The translations under genes and the position numbers were made by a program. Shown one piece after another: positions 44,392 through 51,947 of a DNA stretch of 64,000 nucleotides. Each line of letters starts with the position of its first letter. Within the stretch, counting starts at the first letter, position 1. Below the pieces are notes generated by a model, which saw nothing but the letters and a program-made list of their open reading frames with translations, did not search any database and was not told where the DNA came from. The stretch is from Clostridioides difficile (GTDB lineage: Bacteria; Bacillota; Clostridia; Peptostreptococcales; Peptostreptococcaceae), in the NCBI GenBank assembly GCA_012955965.1, contig JABBZI010000016.1, forward strand, positions 27,799 to 91,798, written 5' to 3'.

Positions 44392-44424
44392 AAGCATGTA
44401 CTTAAAAATAAGTAGATGCTTTTA
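44392..44424 (+). terminator. Hairpin after the Sm-like gene
   Basis: AAGCATGTACTT / AAGTAGATGCTT (one mismatch) around AAAAAT with a T-rich tail. Same type as the AAGCACTTAC hairpins further right. Confidence 0.65.
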
Positions 44425-44454
44425 TTTTATAAAAAATGAAAGGAGACATTTAAA

Positions 44455-44991
44455 ATGGATTGGTTAAAAGAATTATTAGAAGGAATAAAAATCGAGGATA
44501 ACAAAATTGATGTAGCTTCTCTTCAAAAGTCTATAGAAAAGAAAATAAAAGAGACTACAGTCACCAAAGAAGAGTATACAAATCTTGAAACACAACTTAA
44601 TGCAGCCAATAAAACTGTTGAAGGTTTTAATGGAGTTATGACAAAGGAAGAAGTAGAAGAGTTAAAAACAACTTATGAAACTAAAATAAAACAGATAAGG
44701 AGGGATTCTATTGATGAAAGATTACTAGCAGAAAGTAGAGCAAGAAATAGAAAAGCAACAAAGGCATTGCTTGAAGATATTGAGGAAGATGACGATGAAA
44801 AATATGAGTCTTTAAGGTTAGCACAGATTAAGAAGCTGCAAGAAAGTGAAGAAAGTAAGTTTTTATTTGAAGAAGTTCAAGAAACAAAAGTAAATTTTAA
44901 AGGAGTAAATCCCGCAGAAAGCAATCCAGCTATAGAAAAAGCACCAAAAGATTTTACTTATGAAGATTGGTGTAATCAATTAGAAAATTAA
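44455..44991 (+). CDS. Capsid scaffolding protein
   Basis: 178 residues, acidic and highly helical, with a coiled coil (EEYTNLETQLNAANKTVEGF, EEVEELKTTYETKIKQIRRD) and a distinct C-terminus (FTYEDWCNQLEN). Placed directly before the capsid gene behind AAGGAGA; it guides procapsid assembly and then leaves. Confidence 0.85.
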   Translation: MDWLKELLEGIKIEDNKIDVASLQKSIEKKIKETTVTKEEYTNLETQLNAANKTVEGFNGVMTKEEVEELKTTYETKIKQIRRDSIDERLLAESRARNRKATKALLEDIEEDDDEKYESLRLAQIKKLQESEESKFLFEEVQETKVNFKGVNPAESNPAIEKAPKDFTYEDWCNQLEN

Positions 44992-45010
44992 AGAAAAGAG
45001 GTAAATAAAT

Positions 45011-46081
45011 ATGGCAAACACAAAATTTGATGCAAAATCATTTAATGCAGAAGCATTTGGAAAGTATATGGAGTCAGCTCCAGCACTAAAGAGAAATGAA
45101 TTATTAAAATCAAGAGCTTTAAAATCAAATTCAGAAATTAGAAACTTATTTAGTAGTCAAACAACCACTTCATATGGAAGAATACCTATGTATGGAAATT
45201 TGGAAGGAGATGCACTGAATTATGATGGTATGACTGATATAACAGCAGATACTACTGTTACATATGAACGTGGAGTAGTAGTAATTGGTAGAGCTAAAGC
45301 ATGGATGGAGAAAGACTTTAGTCAAGATATAACAGCAGGTGTAGACTTTATGGCTAATGTGAGAAATAAAGTAGCTTCATTTTGGGAGGATGTTGACCAA
45401 GATACGTTGTTATCAGTATTAAAAGGTATATTCTCAATGACAGGAACTGAAAATAAGAAGTTTGTTGACACTCATACATCAGATATAACTAAAAATGGTG
45501 ATGGAAAAGTCTCAGCAGAAAGTTTAAATACAACTATACAAAAAGCCTGTGGAGATAATAAAAATAAATTTAGCTTAGCTATAATGCACAGTAGTGTGGC
45601 TACCAATTTAGAAAATTTAAATCTATTAACTTATCTAAAATATACTGATGAACAAGGAATACAAAGAGACTTAGGATTAGCTACATGGAATGGCAGAACT
45701 GTATTGATTGATGACAGTATGCCATTAGAAGATGTTGCAGAAAGTACAAGTGGTGCAGGTGATGGATATACAAAATATACTACTTATATATTAGGCGATG
45801 GTGCATTTGATTATGAAGATATAGGTGCAAAAATTCCCTATGAGATGGATAGAGATCCTAAAACAAATGGTGGCCAAGATACTTTATATACTAGACAAAG
45901 AAAAGTATTTGCACCTTGTGGTATTTCATATGAAAAGAAAAAACAAGTTTCATTATCTCCAACAAAATCAGAACTTGAAGATGGCTCAAACTGGACTTTA
46001 GTAAATGACGGAGCACCAACTAAAACAAAATATATAGATCATAAATCAATTGCAATAGCTCAGATAATATCAAAAGGTTAA
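45011..46081 (+). CDS. Major capsid protein
   Basis: 356 residues, HK97-like fold of the SPP1/Clostridium myophage type. Recognisable parts: RALKSNSEIRNLFSSQTTTS, VVVIGRAKAWMEKDFSQDIT, the spine-helix region VASFWEDVDQDTLLSVLKG and LAIMHSSVATNLENLNLL, and IPYEMDRDP toward the end. Ribosome site AAGAGGTAA. Follows the scaffold gene. Confidence 0.9.
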   Translation: MANTKFDAKSFNAEAFGKYMESAPALKRNELLKSRALKSNSEIRNLFSSQTTTSYGRIPMYGNLEGDALNYDGMTDITADTTVTYERGVVVIGRAKAWMEKDFSQDITAGVDFMANVRNKVASFWEDVDQDTLLSVLKGIFSMTGTENKKFVDTHTSDITKNGDGKVSAESLNTTIQKACGDNKNKFSLAIMHSSVATNLENLNLLTYLKYTDEQGIQRDLGLATWNGRTVLIDDSMPLEDVAESTSGAGDGYTKYTTYILGDGAFDYEDIGAKIPYEMDRDPKTNGGQDTLYTRQRKVFAPCGISYEKKKQVSLSPTKSELEDGSNWTLVNDGAPTKTKYIDHKSIAIAQIISKG

Positions 46082-46086
46082 ATCCT

Positions 46087-46488
46087 ATGGAAAATAATAT
46101 AATTGATGATATAGAAAAAAGACTTGAAAGCTTTGAATATACATTAAAAGACGGAGATAAGTGGTTAATAAATTTTGTAAAAGAAAAGATAGAGAATATA
46201 ATTAAACTTGATTGTAACATAAAGACTATACCAATTGAGTTAAAAGAAATTGAAGTAGATATGATAATTGGAGAATTTCTATTTAATAAAAAAAATATGG
46301 GTCAATTAGATATAGAAAGTCTCAATTTTGAAGTTGTAGAAAAGTCTATATCAGAAGGTGATACAAAGATAGACTTTGCTATAGGAAGTGGCTCACAAAC
46401 ACCCGAACAACGATTTGATAGTCTTATAGTATACCTTACTACTTATGGTAAAGATAAAATATTAACTTTTAGGTGTTTAAGATGGTAA
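46087..46488 (+). CDS. Head-tail connector protein
   Basis: 133 residues, helix-rich (DDIEKRLESFEYTLKDGDKW, INFVKEKIENIIKLD). Position after the capsid gene and size match the gp15/YqbG-type connector that seals the portal. Start is just after the capsid stop without a strong site, so translation is probably coupled. Confidence 0.7.
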   Translation: MENNIIDDIEKRLESFEYTLKDGDKWLINFVKEKIENIIKLDCNIKTIPIELKEIEVDMIIGEFLFNKKNMGQLDIESLNFEVVEKSISEGDTKIDFAIGSGSQTPEQRFDSLIVYLTTYGKDKILTFRCLRW

Positions 46489-46829
46489 GCAAATCAAGGA
46501 AAGCAATAGAACTGTTATATAGAGATAAATGTACTATAGTTGAGTATCAGCCAATTAAAGACCCTGTAACAAAACGAACTAATAATAAAGAAGTAGTTGT
46601 ATTAGAAAGTCAACCTTGTAAGCTTTCATATAAAAATATTGCATCAGCTACAGATGGAAAAGTAGCTAAGCTAGAGCAAACTATTAAACTCTTTATATCT
46701 CCAGATATAAAAATTAAAGCAGGTTCAAAACTTATTATAAATGATAAAGAGTATGTAAGAAGTGGAGAATCTGCTATATACCCTAATCATCAAGAATTAA
46801 TATTAGAATTACTTAAGGATAAAGCTTAA
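46482..46829 (+). CDS. Head closure protein
   Basis: About 115 residues, beta-rich (LIINDKEYVRSGESAIYPNH; DKCTIVEYQPIKDPVT). SPP1 gp16/YqbH-type stopper by position and pattern. Overlaps the preceding gene; ATG 46482 is better spaced after AGGTG than the GTG nine bases upstream. Confidence 0.7.
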   Translation: MVSKSRKAIELLYRDKCTIVEYQPIKDPVTKRTNNKEVVVLESQPCKLSYKNIASATDGKVAKLEQTIKLFISPDIKIKAGSKLIINDKEYVRSGESAIYPNHQELILELLKDKA

Positions 46830-47254
46830 TGGCTAGATGGGGCAGTGTTGATTTTAGAGAGTTTAAAAGAGTTTGTAAAAGGATGGAGAAGCTTACAAAG
46901 ATTGATTTAGATAAGTTTTGTAAAGATGCAGCAAGAGAATTAGCAGCAAGACTCTTAGGTAAAGTAATTAGAAGAACGCCAGTAGATACGGGATTCTTAC
47001 GACAAGGATGGAATGGAGTAGCTTATGCTAGGTCACTTCCTGTGTACAAAAGTGGGAATAATTACATTATAGAGGTTGTTAATCCAACTGAGTATGCAAG
47101 TTATGTAAATTTCGGGCATAGAACTAAAGATGGAAAAGGTTGGGTAAAAGGACAACATTTCTTAACTATTTCAGAGATGGAACTACAAAGTCAAGTTGAT
47201 AAGATTATAGAGAAAAAGTTATTAATATTACTTAAAGGAGTGTTTGATGCTTAA
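46829..47254 (+). CDS. HK97 gp10-like tail completion protein
   Basis: 141 residues: helical start (FREFKRVCKRMEKLTKIDLD), then the RRTPVDTGFLRQGWNG motif that is the hallmark of the gp10/YqbI family. Helps tail joining. ATG overlaps the previous stop (TAATG). Confidence 0.85.
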   Translation: MARWGSVDFREFKRVCKRMEKLTKIDLDKFCKDAARELAARLLGKVIRRTPVDTGFLRQGWNGVAYARSLPVYKSGNNYIIEVVNPTEYASYVNFGHRTKDGKGWVKGQHFLTISEMELQSQVDKIIEKKLLILLKGVFDA

Positions 47255-47684
47255 TAATATTATAGATGGAATATCCGTTAAATTAGATGGGACATTTGGA
47301 GAAAAATATACAATTTATAGTGAAAATGTGGAACAAGGTATAAATGAACCTTGTTTTTTTATTGTTCCTTTAAATCCAAGCAAGATACCATATCCAAGTG
47401 GCAGGACATTAAATAAGAACTCATTTGATGTACATTATTTTCCAAAAAGTAATGATAAATCATTTGAGATAAATGAGATAGCTGAAATGTTGTTGGAGGA
47501 ATTAGAGTATATAGAAATTGATGGAGATTTAGTAAGAGGTACGAATATGAACTTTGAAATTATAGATAATGTACTACATTTCTTTGTTGATTATAACTAT
47601 TTCACTATAAAAAGTAATGATACAGAAAAAATGAATGGAGTTGAATTGTTTGGCGGTCTAAAGAGAGGTGATAATTTTGAGTAA
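47247..47684 (+). CDS. Tail terminator-like protein
   Basis: 146 residues, strand-rich (YTIYSENVEQGINEPCFFIV, FDVHYFPKSNDKS, HFFVDYNYFTIK). Position matches the YqbJ-type tail completion protein (DUF6838-like). ATG 47247 is six bases after AAAGGAG; overlaps the previous gene. Confidence 0.7.
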   Translation: MLNNIIDGISVKLDGTFGEKYTIYSENVEQGINEPCFFIVPLNPSKIPYPSGRTLNKNSFDVHYFPKSNDKSFEINEIAEMLLEELEYIEIDGDLVRGTNMNFEIIDNVLHFFVDYNYFTIKSNDTEKMNGVELFGGLKRGDNFE

Positions 47685-47853
47685 AACATTAAGTAAAGAA
47701 GATAGCTACAAGTTCACTAAGGAACAGATAGTTAATTCTAAGAAGTATATAAGTAGAAAAGATTTATTAAATGCAATTTTAAAAGAAAATGAGTTATATT
47801 CTTTTTCAGAAGTGGATGATAGAATAAATAAATTTATGAAAGGAGTGAGTTAG
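47677..47853 (+). CDS. Small phage tail-region protein
   Basis: 58 residues; TTG start six bases after GAGAGGTG. Helical with FTKEQIVNSKKYISRKDLLN, then EVDDRINKFMKG; a similar small ORF precedes the sheath gene in PBSX-like clusters. Confidence 0.6.
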   Translation: MSKTLSKEDSYKFTKEQIVNSKKYISRKDLLNAILKENELYSFSEVDDRINKFMKGVS

Positions 47854-49164
47854 ATGGCTTTAGGTGGAGGAACATTCGTAACACAAAATAAAATACTTCC
47901 AGGCACTTATATAAATTTTATCTCAGCTAAGAGGGCAACAAGTTCTCTTAGTGATAGAGGGATTGTTGCAATGCCAATTGAACTTGATTGGGGTATTGAT
48001 GAAGAAGTATTTCAAGTAAGTAGTGATGATTTTGAAAAGTATTCAGCGAAGTATTTTGGATATGATTACACTCATGAGAAGTTAAAAGGTCTTAGAGATT
48101 TATTTAAAAATATAAGATTAGGTTATTTTTATAAATTAAATAAAGGAGTTAAAGCTAGTTGCAGTATTGCTACAGCTAGATGCAGTGGTATAAGAGGTAA
48201 TGACTTAAAAGTAATAGTTACAACAAATGTTGATGATAATACTAAATTTGATGTTGTAACTTTGCTAGATAATAAGAAAGTAGATACACAAATAGCTAAA
48301 GTTATTACAGATTTAATTGACAATGACTATGTTAGTTGGAAAAAGGATGCAACACTAGAAGCAAGTGCAGGACTTGTATTTACTGGTGGAACTAATGGAG
48401 AAGCAGTTACAGGGACAGAATACCAAGATTTCTTAGATAAAATAGAAAGCTACTCATTTAATGCTTTAGGATGCCTGGCAACAGCAACAGAGATTAAAAG
48501 TTTGTTTGTAGAGTTTACAAAAAGAATGAGAGATAAGGTAGGAGCTAAGTTTCAAACTGTATTATATAAGAAAAGTGATTCAGATTACGAAGGTGTAGTA
48601 TCTGTAGAAAATAAAATAAAAGATGCTGGACTATTAGAGTCTAGTTTAATTTATTGGACTACTGGAGCTATAGCTGGATGCGACATAAATAAATCTAATA
48701 CAAATAAGCGATACGATGGTGAGTTTGATATTGATGTTAATTACACACAAATACAACTTGAGGAATCGCTAAAGAGTGGTAAATTTATATTCCATAAAGT
48801 TGGAGATGAAGTCCATGTATTAGAGGATATAAATACTTTTGTTAGTTTTACAGATGATAAGAATGATGATTTCTCAAGTAATCAAAGTGTTAGAGTATTA
48901 GACCAAATTGCTAATGATATAGCGATTTTATTTAATGATAAATATCTTGGCAAAGTTCCTAACGATAAGGCAGGAAGAATAAGTTTCTGGAATGATGTTG
49001 TTAAGCATCACAAAGAATTAGAAAATATTAGAGCAATAGAAGATTTTAAAACTGATGATGTCAGTGTAGAGCTTGGAAATGATAAGAAAACGGTAATAGT
49101 ATCTGATGGTGTTAAAGTAATTAATGCTATGAGTAAGCTTTATATGACTGTTTCAGTAAGCTAG
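47854..49164 (+). CDS. Tail sheath protein
   Basis: 436 residues. Subunit of the contractile outer sheath. Typical start MALGGGTFVTQNKILPGTYI, and typical end with the AIEDFKTDDVSVELGNDKKT, VIVSDGVKVINAMSKLYMTV strands. Its presence makes this a contractile (myovirus) tail. Starts at ATG after AAAGGAGTGAG. Confidence 0.93.
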   Translation: MALGGGTFVTQNKILPGTYINFISAKRATSSLSDRGIVAMPIELDWGIDEEVFQVSSDDFEKYSAKYFGYDYTHEKLKGLRDLFKNIRLGYFYKLNKGVKASCSIATARCSGIRGNDLKVIVTTNVDDNTKFDVVTLLDNKKVDTQIAKVITDLIDNDYVSWKKDATLEASAGLVFTGGTNGEAVTGTEYQDFLDKIESYSFNALGCLATATEIKSLFVEFTKRMRDKVGAKFQTVLYKKSDSDYEGVVSVENKIKDAGLLESSLIYWTTGAIAGCDINKSNTNKRYDGEFDIDVNYTQIQLEESLKSGKFIFHKVGDEVHVLEDINTFVSFTDDKNDDFSSNQSVRVLDQIANDIAILFNDKYLGKVPNDKAGRISFWNDVVKHHKELENIRAIEDFKTDDVSVELGNDKKTVIVSDGVKVINAMSKLYMTVSVS

Positions 49165-49183
49165 AAAGGAGAGTGTTAAGTTT

Positions 49184-49654
49184 ATGTTTCAACAAATAAA
49201 AGCAAGAGATACAATAAGTGCATCTAAAGCGGAATGTTATGTTACTATTGAAGGTAAAAGATATAACTTTATGCAAGCTATTAATTTAGAAGCTAAAATG
49301 GAGAAAAATAAAAGTGAAGTTCCTATCTTAGGAAGCACTACAAAAGGAAATAAAAGTACTGGAAGCAAGTACACAGGAAGTGCAACATTTCACTATAATA
49401 CTTCTATATTTAGAGAGCTTCTTTATAGATATAAAGAGACTGGTGAGGATATTTACTTTGATATACAGGTGACTAATGAAGACCCAACAAGTTCAGCTGG
49501 GCGTCAAACTATAATACTTAAAGACTGCAACATGGATAGTGGAATTATAGTTAAATTTGATGCTGATGGTGAGTATCTTGATGAAGATATGGACTTTACA
49601 TGCGAGGATTGGGAATTAGTTGAAAAGTTCAACATAATAAATGGAATGGAGTAG
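49184..49654 (+). CDS. Tail tube (core) protein, XkdM-like
   Basis: 156 residues, beta-rich (ECYVTIEGKRYNFMQAINLE, STKGNKSTGSKYTGSATFHY). Forms the inner tube inside the sheath. AAAGGAGAG precedes it; 19 bases after the sheath gene; a terminator follows. Confidence 0.9.
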   Translation: MFQQIKARDTISASKAECYVTIEGKRYNFMQAINLEAKMEKNKSEVPILGSTTKGNKSTGSKYTGSATFHYNTSIFRELLYRYKETGEDIYFDIQVTNEDPTSSAGRQTIILKDCNMDSGIIVKFDADGEYLDEDMDFTCEDWELVEKFNIINGME

Positions 49655-49690
49655 AATACACATTTATAAATTATAGATGTGTATTTTTTT
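49655..49690 (+). terminator. Terminator after the tail tube gene
   Basis: AATACACAT / ATGTGTATT around a 13-base loop, then TTTTTT. Confidence 0.88.
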
Positions 49691-49722
49691 ATGAAAAACT
49701 AAAATAAAAGGAGAATTAAGAT

Positions 49723-50163
49723 ATGAGTAATTTAAGTGCTTTTTTAGCTCAAAATGCTATAAAGATTGACAATGTAAAATATGTAGCAAGTGATAGATTC
49801 TTAGATGAGAATGGGAAACCAGTTGAATGGGAATTAAGAGTACTATCTTCTGAGGAAGATGAAGTATTAAGAAGAGATTGTACTAAAAGGGTGAAAGTGA
49901 TTGGTAACAATGGTAAGCATACTGGTCAATACACTAGCGAAATTGACTATAACAGTTATGTAGCTGAATTATGTGTAGCATCTACTGTATTTCCCGATTT
50001 GAAAGATGTTGAGTTACAAAATTCTTATGGAGTAATGGGAGAAACTCAGTTATTAAAGACAATGCTTACAGCAGGTGAGTATGTAAATTACACTGTAAAA
50101 GTGAATGAGGTTAATGGATTTGATACAACATTTGAGGATAAAGTGGAAGAAGCAAAAAACTAA
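49723..50163 (+). CDS. Tail assembly chaperone, XkdN-like (zero-frame product)
   Basis: 146 residues (SAFLAQNAIKIDNVKYVASD, FLDENGKPVEWELRVLSSEE, CVASTVFPDLKDVELQNSYG). It coats the tape measure during tail assembly. The gene ends with A AAA AAC TAA, a -1 slippery heptamer whose shifted frame enters a further 65-codon frame, giving a longer GT-type form. AAAGGAGAA precedes the ATG. Confidence 0.88.
   Translation: MSNLSAFLAQNAIKIDNVKYVASDRFLDENGKPVEWELRVLSSEEDEVLRRDCTKRVKVIGNNGKHTGQYTSEIDYNSYVAELCVASTVFPDLKDVELQNSYGVMGETQLLKTMLTAGEYVNYTVKVNEVNGFDTTFEDKVEEAKN
50154..50160 (+). promoter_or_regulatory. Programmed -1 ribosomal frameshift site
   Basis: A AAA AAC in the X XXY YYZ arrangement, directly before the zero-frame TAA stop. 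A -1 slip reads on as CTA ATT AGG GGT GGC..., entering the extension frame. It is the standard gpG/gpGT device of tail chaperone genes. Confidence 0.88.
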
Positions 50164-50357
50164 TTAGGGGTGGCGATTTCGATGCTAGTATTACTCATTA
50201 CTGTATTCAAAAATTAAAGTGGAAACCTAGTGAATACTTGAATTTAGAAGTTAATGAGAGAGCATTAGCAGCTGCCTCAATACTTGTCAAGATAGAGGAT
50301 GAAGAAGAAGCTATGAAAGAAGCTGAAAGAGAGAAAAAGAGAGGTAGAAGAAGGTAG
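50160..50357 (+). CDS. -1 frame extension of the tail chaperone (GT part)
   Basis: 65 codons in the -1 frame (LIRGGDFDASITHYCIQKLK, WKPSEYLNLEVNERALAAAS, IL, then acidic and basic end). No independent start with a good ribosome site, so it is probably made only as a fusion to the XkdN-like protein by frameshifting. The extension typically contacts the tail tube subunits. Confidence 0.82.
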   Translation, partial: LIRGGDFDASITHYCIQKLKWKPSEYLNLEVNERALAAASILVKIEDEEEAMKEAEREKKRGRRR

Positions 50358-50517
50358 AATTTAAAGCTAAAGATTAAATTGGTATAGTCACATTACTAAT
50401 ATATGAAAATGTTACAATTTTGGAAATAGATGGATATGTATGTTGTATAGTATAATGTAGATAATATATCACCAAGTAAAAAACAACAAATAAATCTAAA
50501 TTATGAGGGGTGTATTT

Positions 50518-50772
50518 ATGGAAAATAAAGATATTAAACTTACAATATGTATATTTGCTTTTGTAATTGGAATAATAGTGTTATTTTGCTGTATAGGTCT
50601 AGGTCAATTTAATATGGATTGTATTATAAAACAAAATGGTGGGTCAATGGCTACCGAACAATATAATATATATTTAGAACAATCTATTTCACAATATAGA
50701 AATTTTGGTTCTATATTGGCTTTATTAGGAGGAATAGGAATACTGTTTGATAAAAGTGTTAGAAAATACTAA
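50518..50772 (+). CDS. Small two-helix membrane protein in the accessory island
   Basis: 84 residues with two membrane helices (ICIFAFVIGIIVLFCCIGLG and IQYRNF then GSILALLGGIGILF). ATG after GGGGTG; an upstream in-frame ATG overlaps that site. It is the first gene of the accessory island between tail chaperone and tape measure; possibly a lysogenic-conversion or exclusion protein. Confidence 0.6.
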   Translation: MENKDIKLTICIFAFVIGIIVLFCCIGLGQFNMDCIIKQNGGSMATEQYNIYLEQSISQYRNFGSILALLGGIGILFDKSVRKY

Positions 50773-50820
50773 AGAAGTACATTTTTATTAAGATAAAAAT
50801 TAATCTTTATTTAGGATGTG

Positions 50821-51177
50821 ATGAATGATATGTCAAGAGAAGTATTTATTGTAAAAATGACACCACTAGAAGCTCAAAAAATGATAGAAGAAAACATGGA
50901 TGCAGACATCATTTTTACTGATGCTTATAATTTAGGAGATGGAAAGTTTATATTAATCACAGCTTTTGATAGGTATTATGTAAGGAGTAGCAGTAATGCA
51001 GGTCTTTTAGTTATATGTGAAAATACAACAGAAGAAACACTAGTTAAAGTTGTTTCAACTGGTAGCGGTGCTGGATTATTTCAAATTGACTGGGGAGCAG
51101 GTAGTAATTTTACTAAAAAAATAAGAAAGATACTTAATGAGTATATTATAAAAGTAATTGATATAGATAAAGATTAA
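50821..51177 (+). CDS. Hypothetical accessory protein
   Basis: 118 residues, alpha/beta (SREVFIVKMTPLEAQKMIEE, DADIIFTDAYNLGDGKFILI). ATG four bases after AGGATGTG, with another ATG nine bases on. No recognised family. A hairpin terminator follows 25 bases after the stop. Confidence 0.6.
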   Translation: MNDMSREVFIVKMTPLEAQKMIEENMDADIIFTDAYNLGDGKFILITAFDRYYVRSSSNAGLLVICENTTEETLVKVVSTGSGAGLFQIDWGAGSNFTKKIRKILNEYIIKVIDIDKD

Positions 51178-51200
51178 AATAAAACATATTGAGAATAGAG

Positions 51201-51229
51201 AAGCACTTACTTAAATGGTAGGTGCTTTT
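51201..51229 (+). terminator. Terminator, AAGCACTTAC type
   Basis: AAGCACTTAC / GTAGGTGCTT (G-U tolerated) around TTAAATG and a TTTT end. Confidence 0.8.
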
Positions 51230-51290
51230 GCTTTGCTAAATCTTACTTAGTTAAAGAAATATATAATAGGTAAAATATGTAAGCATTATA

Positions 51291-51299
51291 TGTTATAAT
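51291..51299 (+). promoter_or_regulatory. Extended -10 promoter of the type I toxin gene
   Basis: TG-T-TATAAT is an extended -10 element about 90 bases before the toxin start; no good -35 is needed. The resulting 5' leader contains a segment complementary to the mRNA's own 3' end. Confidence 0.65.
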
Positions 51300-51388
51300 A
51301 ATTTTAGCAAGAAGATGTAATCTACAATTTATAGAGTGGAGTTCATACTAGGATAAAACCTACTTCCTAATGAAAGGAGGTGGGAAGT

Positions 51389-51550
51389 ATGAATAACTTT
51401 TTACTTAATGTAATAGCTGGCGTTATTGCTAGTTTAATATTTTGCTTAATTTGTAAAGTATTTACGCAAGTAAAAAGCCACTCAACTCGCGGCAAGAGTA
51501 AAAGTGGCTGGGAATTTGATTTTAAAATCAAGTTCCACAAATTTAAATAA
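51389..51550 (+). CDS. Type I toxin peptide (C. difficile CRISPR-associated TA type)
   Basis: 53 residues: a hydrophobic membrane helix (NFLLNVIAGVIASLIFCLIC) then a basic tail (KSHSTRGKSKSGWEF, KIKFHKFK). This is the pattern of C. difficile type I toxins, found next to prophage CRISPR arrays. GAAAGGAGGTGGG precedes the ATG. It damages the membrane when the antisense RNA is lost; family knowledge. The antitoxin RNA is encoded on the opposite strand at the 3' end. Confidence 0.85.
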   Translation: MNNFLLNVIAGVIASLIFCLICKVFTQVKSHSTRGKSKSGWEFDFKIKFHKFK

Positions 51551-51609
51551 TTACTAATTGTTTAAATTATGAACTTCACTCTACTGTCAAATAGATTGTA
51601 GTTCTTCTT
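51471..51609 (-). ncRNA. Antisense antitoxin RNA of the type I TA module
   Basis: A minus-strand promoter at 51616-51645 would start RNA near 51609, running over the toxin mRNA 3' UTR and coding end. A minus-strand hairpin AGCCACT/AGTGGCT followed by TTTT (51474-51509) is a plausible terminator, giving about 140 nt. The 3' UTR complement shares CTACAATC...GAGTGAAGTTCATA with the toxin 5' leader (51327-51352), so it could also pair intramolecularly. Confidence 0.7.
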
Positions 51610-51615
51610 GTTTTT

Positions 51616-51645
51616 ATTATACCACAAACTGGCATAGATATTCAA
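51616..51645 (-). promoter_or_regulatory. Antitoxin RNA promoter
   Basis: On the minus strand TTGAAT (51645-51640), 18 bases, TATAAT (51621-51616): near-consensus vegetative promoter, stronger than the toxin promoter, as expected for type I systems. Confidence 0.75.
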
Positions 51646-51690
51646 AAATAATATTTTTTATAAATAATGAAAACTAAATAGACAGTATAG

Positions 51691-51720
51691 TAAGCACTTA
51701 CAAATATGTAGGTGCTCTTA
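51691..51720. terminator. Hairpin, AAGCACTTAC type, before the CRISPR leader
   Basis: AGCACTTACA / TGTAGGTGCT around AATA; weak T run, so possibly an insulator or remnant terminator. Confidence 0.5.
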
Positions 51721-51763
51721 AATTGATAAATTATTCCATTTTAATTTTATAGTTTGAATTTTA

Positions 51764-51947
51764 TGATATAATAAAAATATAGAAATTTTGCAGTGAGCGA
51801 TATTCGTGATAAAGTAGGCTTTAACAGTTGCAATGTAAGGCATTGAGAGTGTATGATAGGTGTTATCAATTGCACTACTCATGGTTCACTGCAAATTTGA
51901 GAGAGTTGTATATGTGTAAGTATTGAAAATACTAAGTTTATTTTGGG
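51764..51947 (+). promoter_or_regulatory. CRISPR leader with extended -10 promoter
   Basis: TG-A-TATAAT at 51764-51772 is an extended -10 promoter. The leader then has TTTGCAGTGA (51787-51796) and its exact inverse TCACTGCAAA (51886-51895), so the leader RNA can close a long loop. The repeats begin at 51948. Degenerate repeats at the far end confirm that this side is the leader, so new spacers would enter here. Confidence 0.75.

Noticed and set aside
48129..48323. Minus-strand frames within phage structural genes (several similar cases)
   Set aside because: No ribosome sites, low-complexity Ser/Leu/Phe composition of antisense frames, and full overlap with strong coding sequence.
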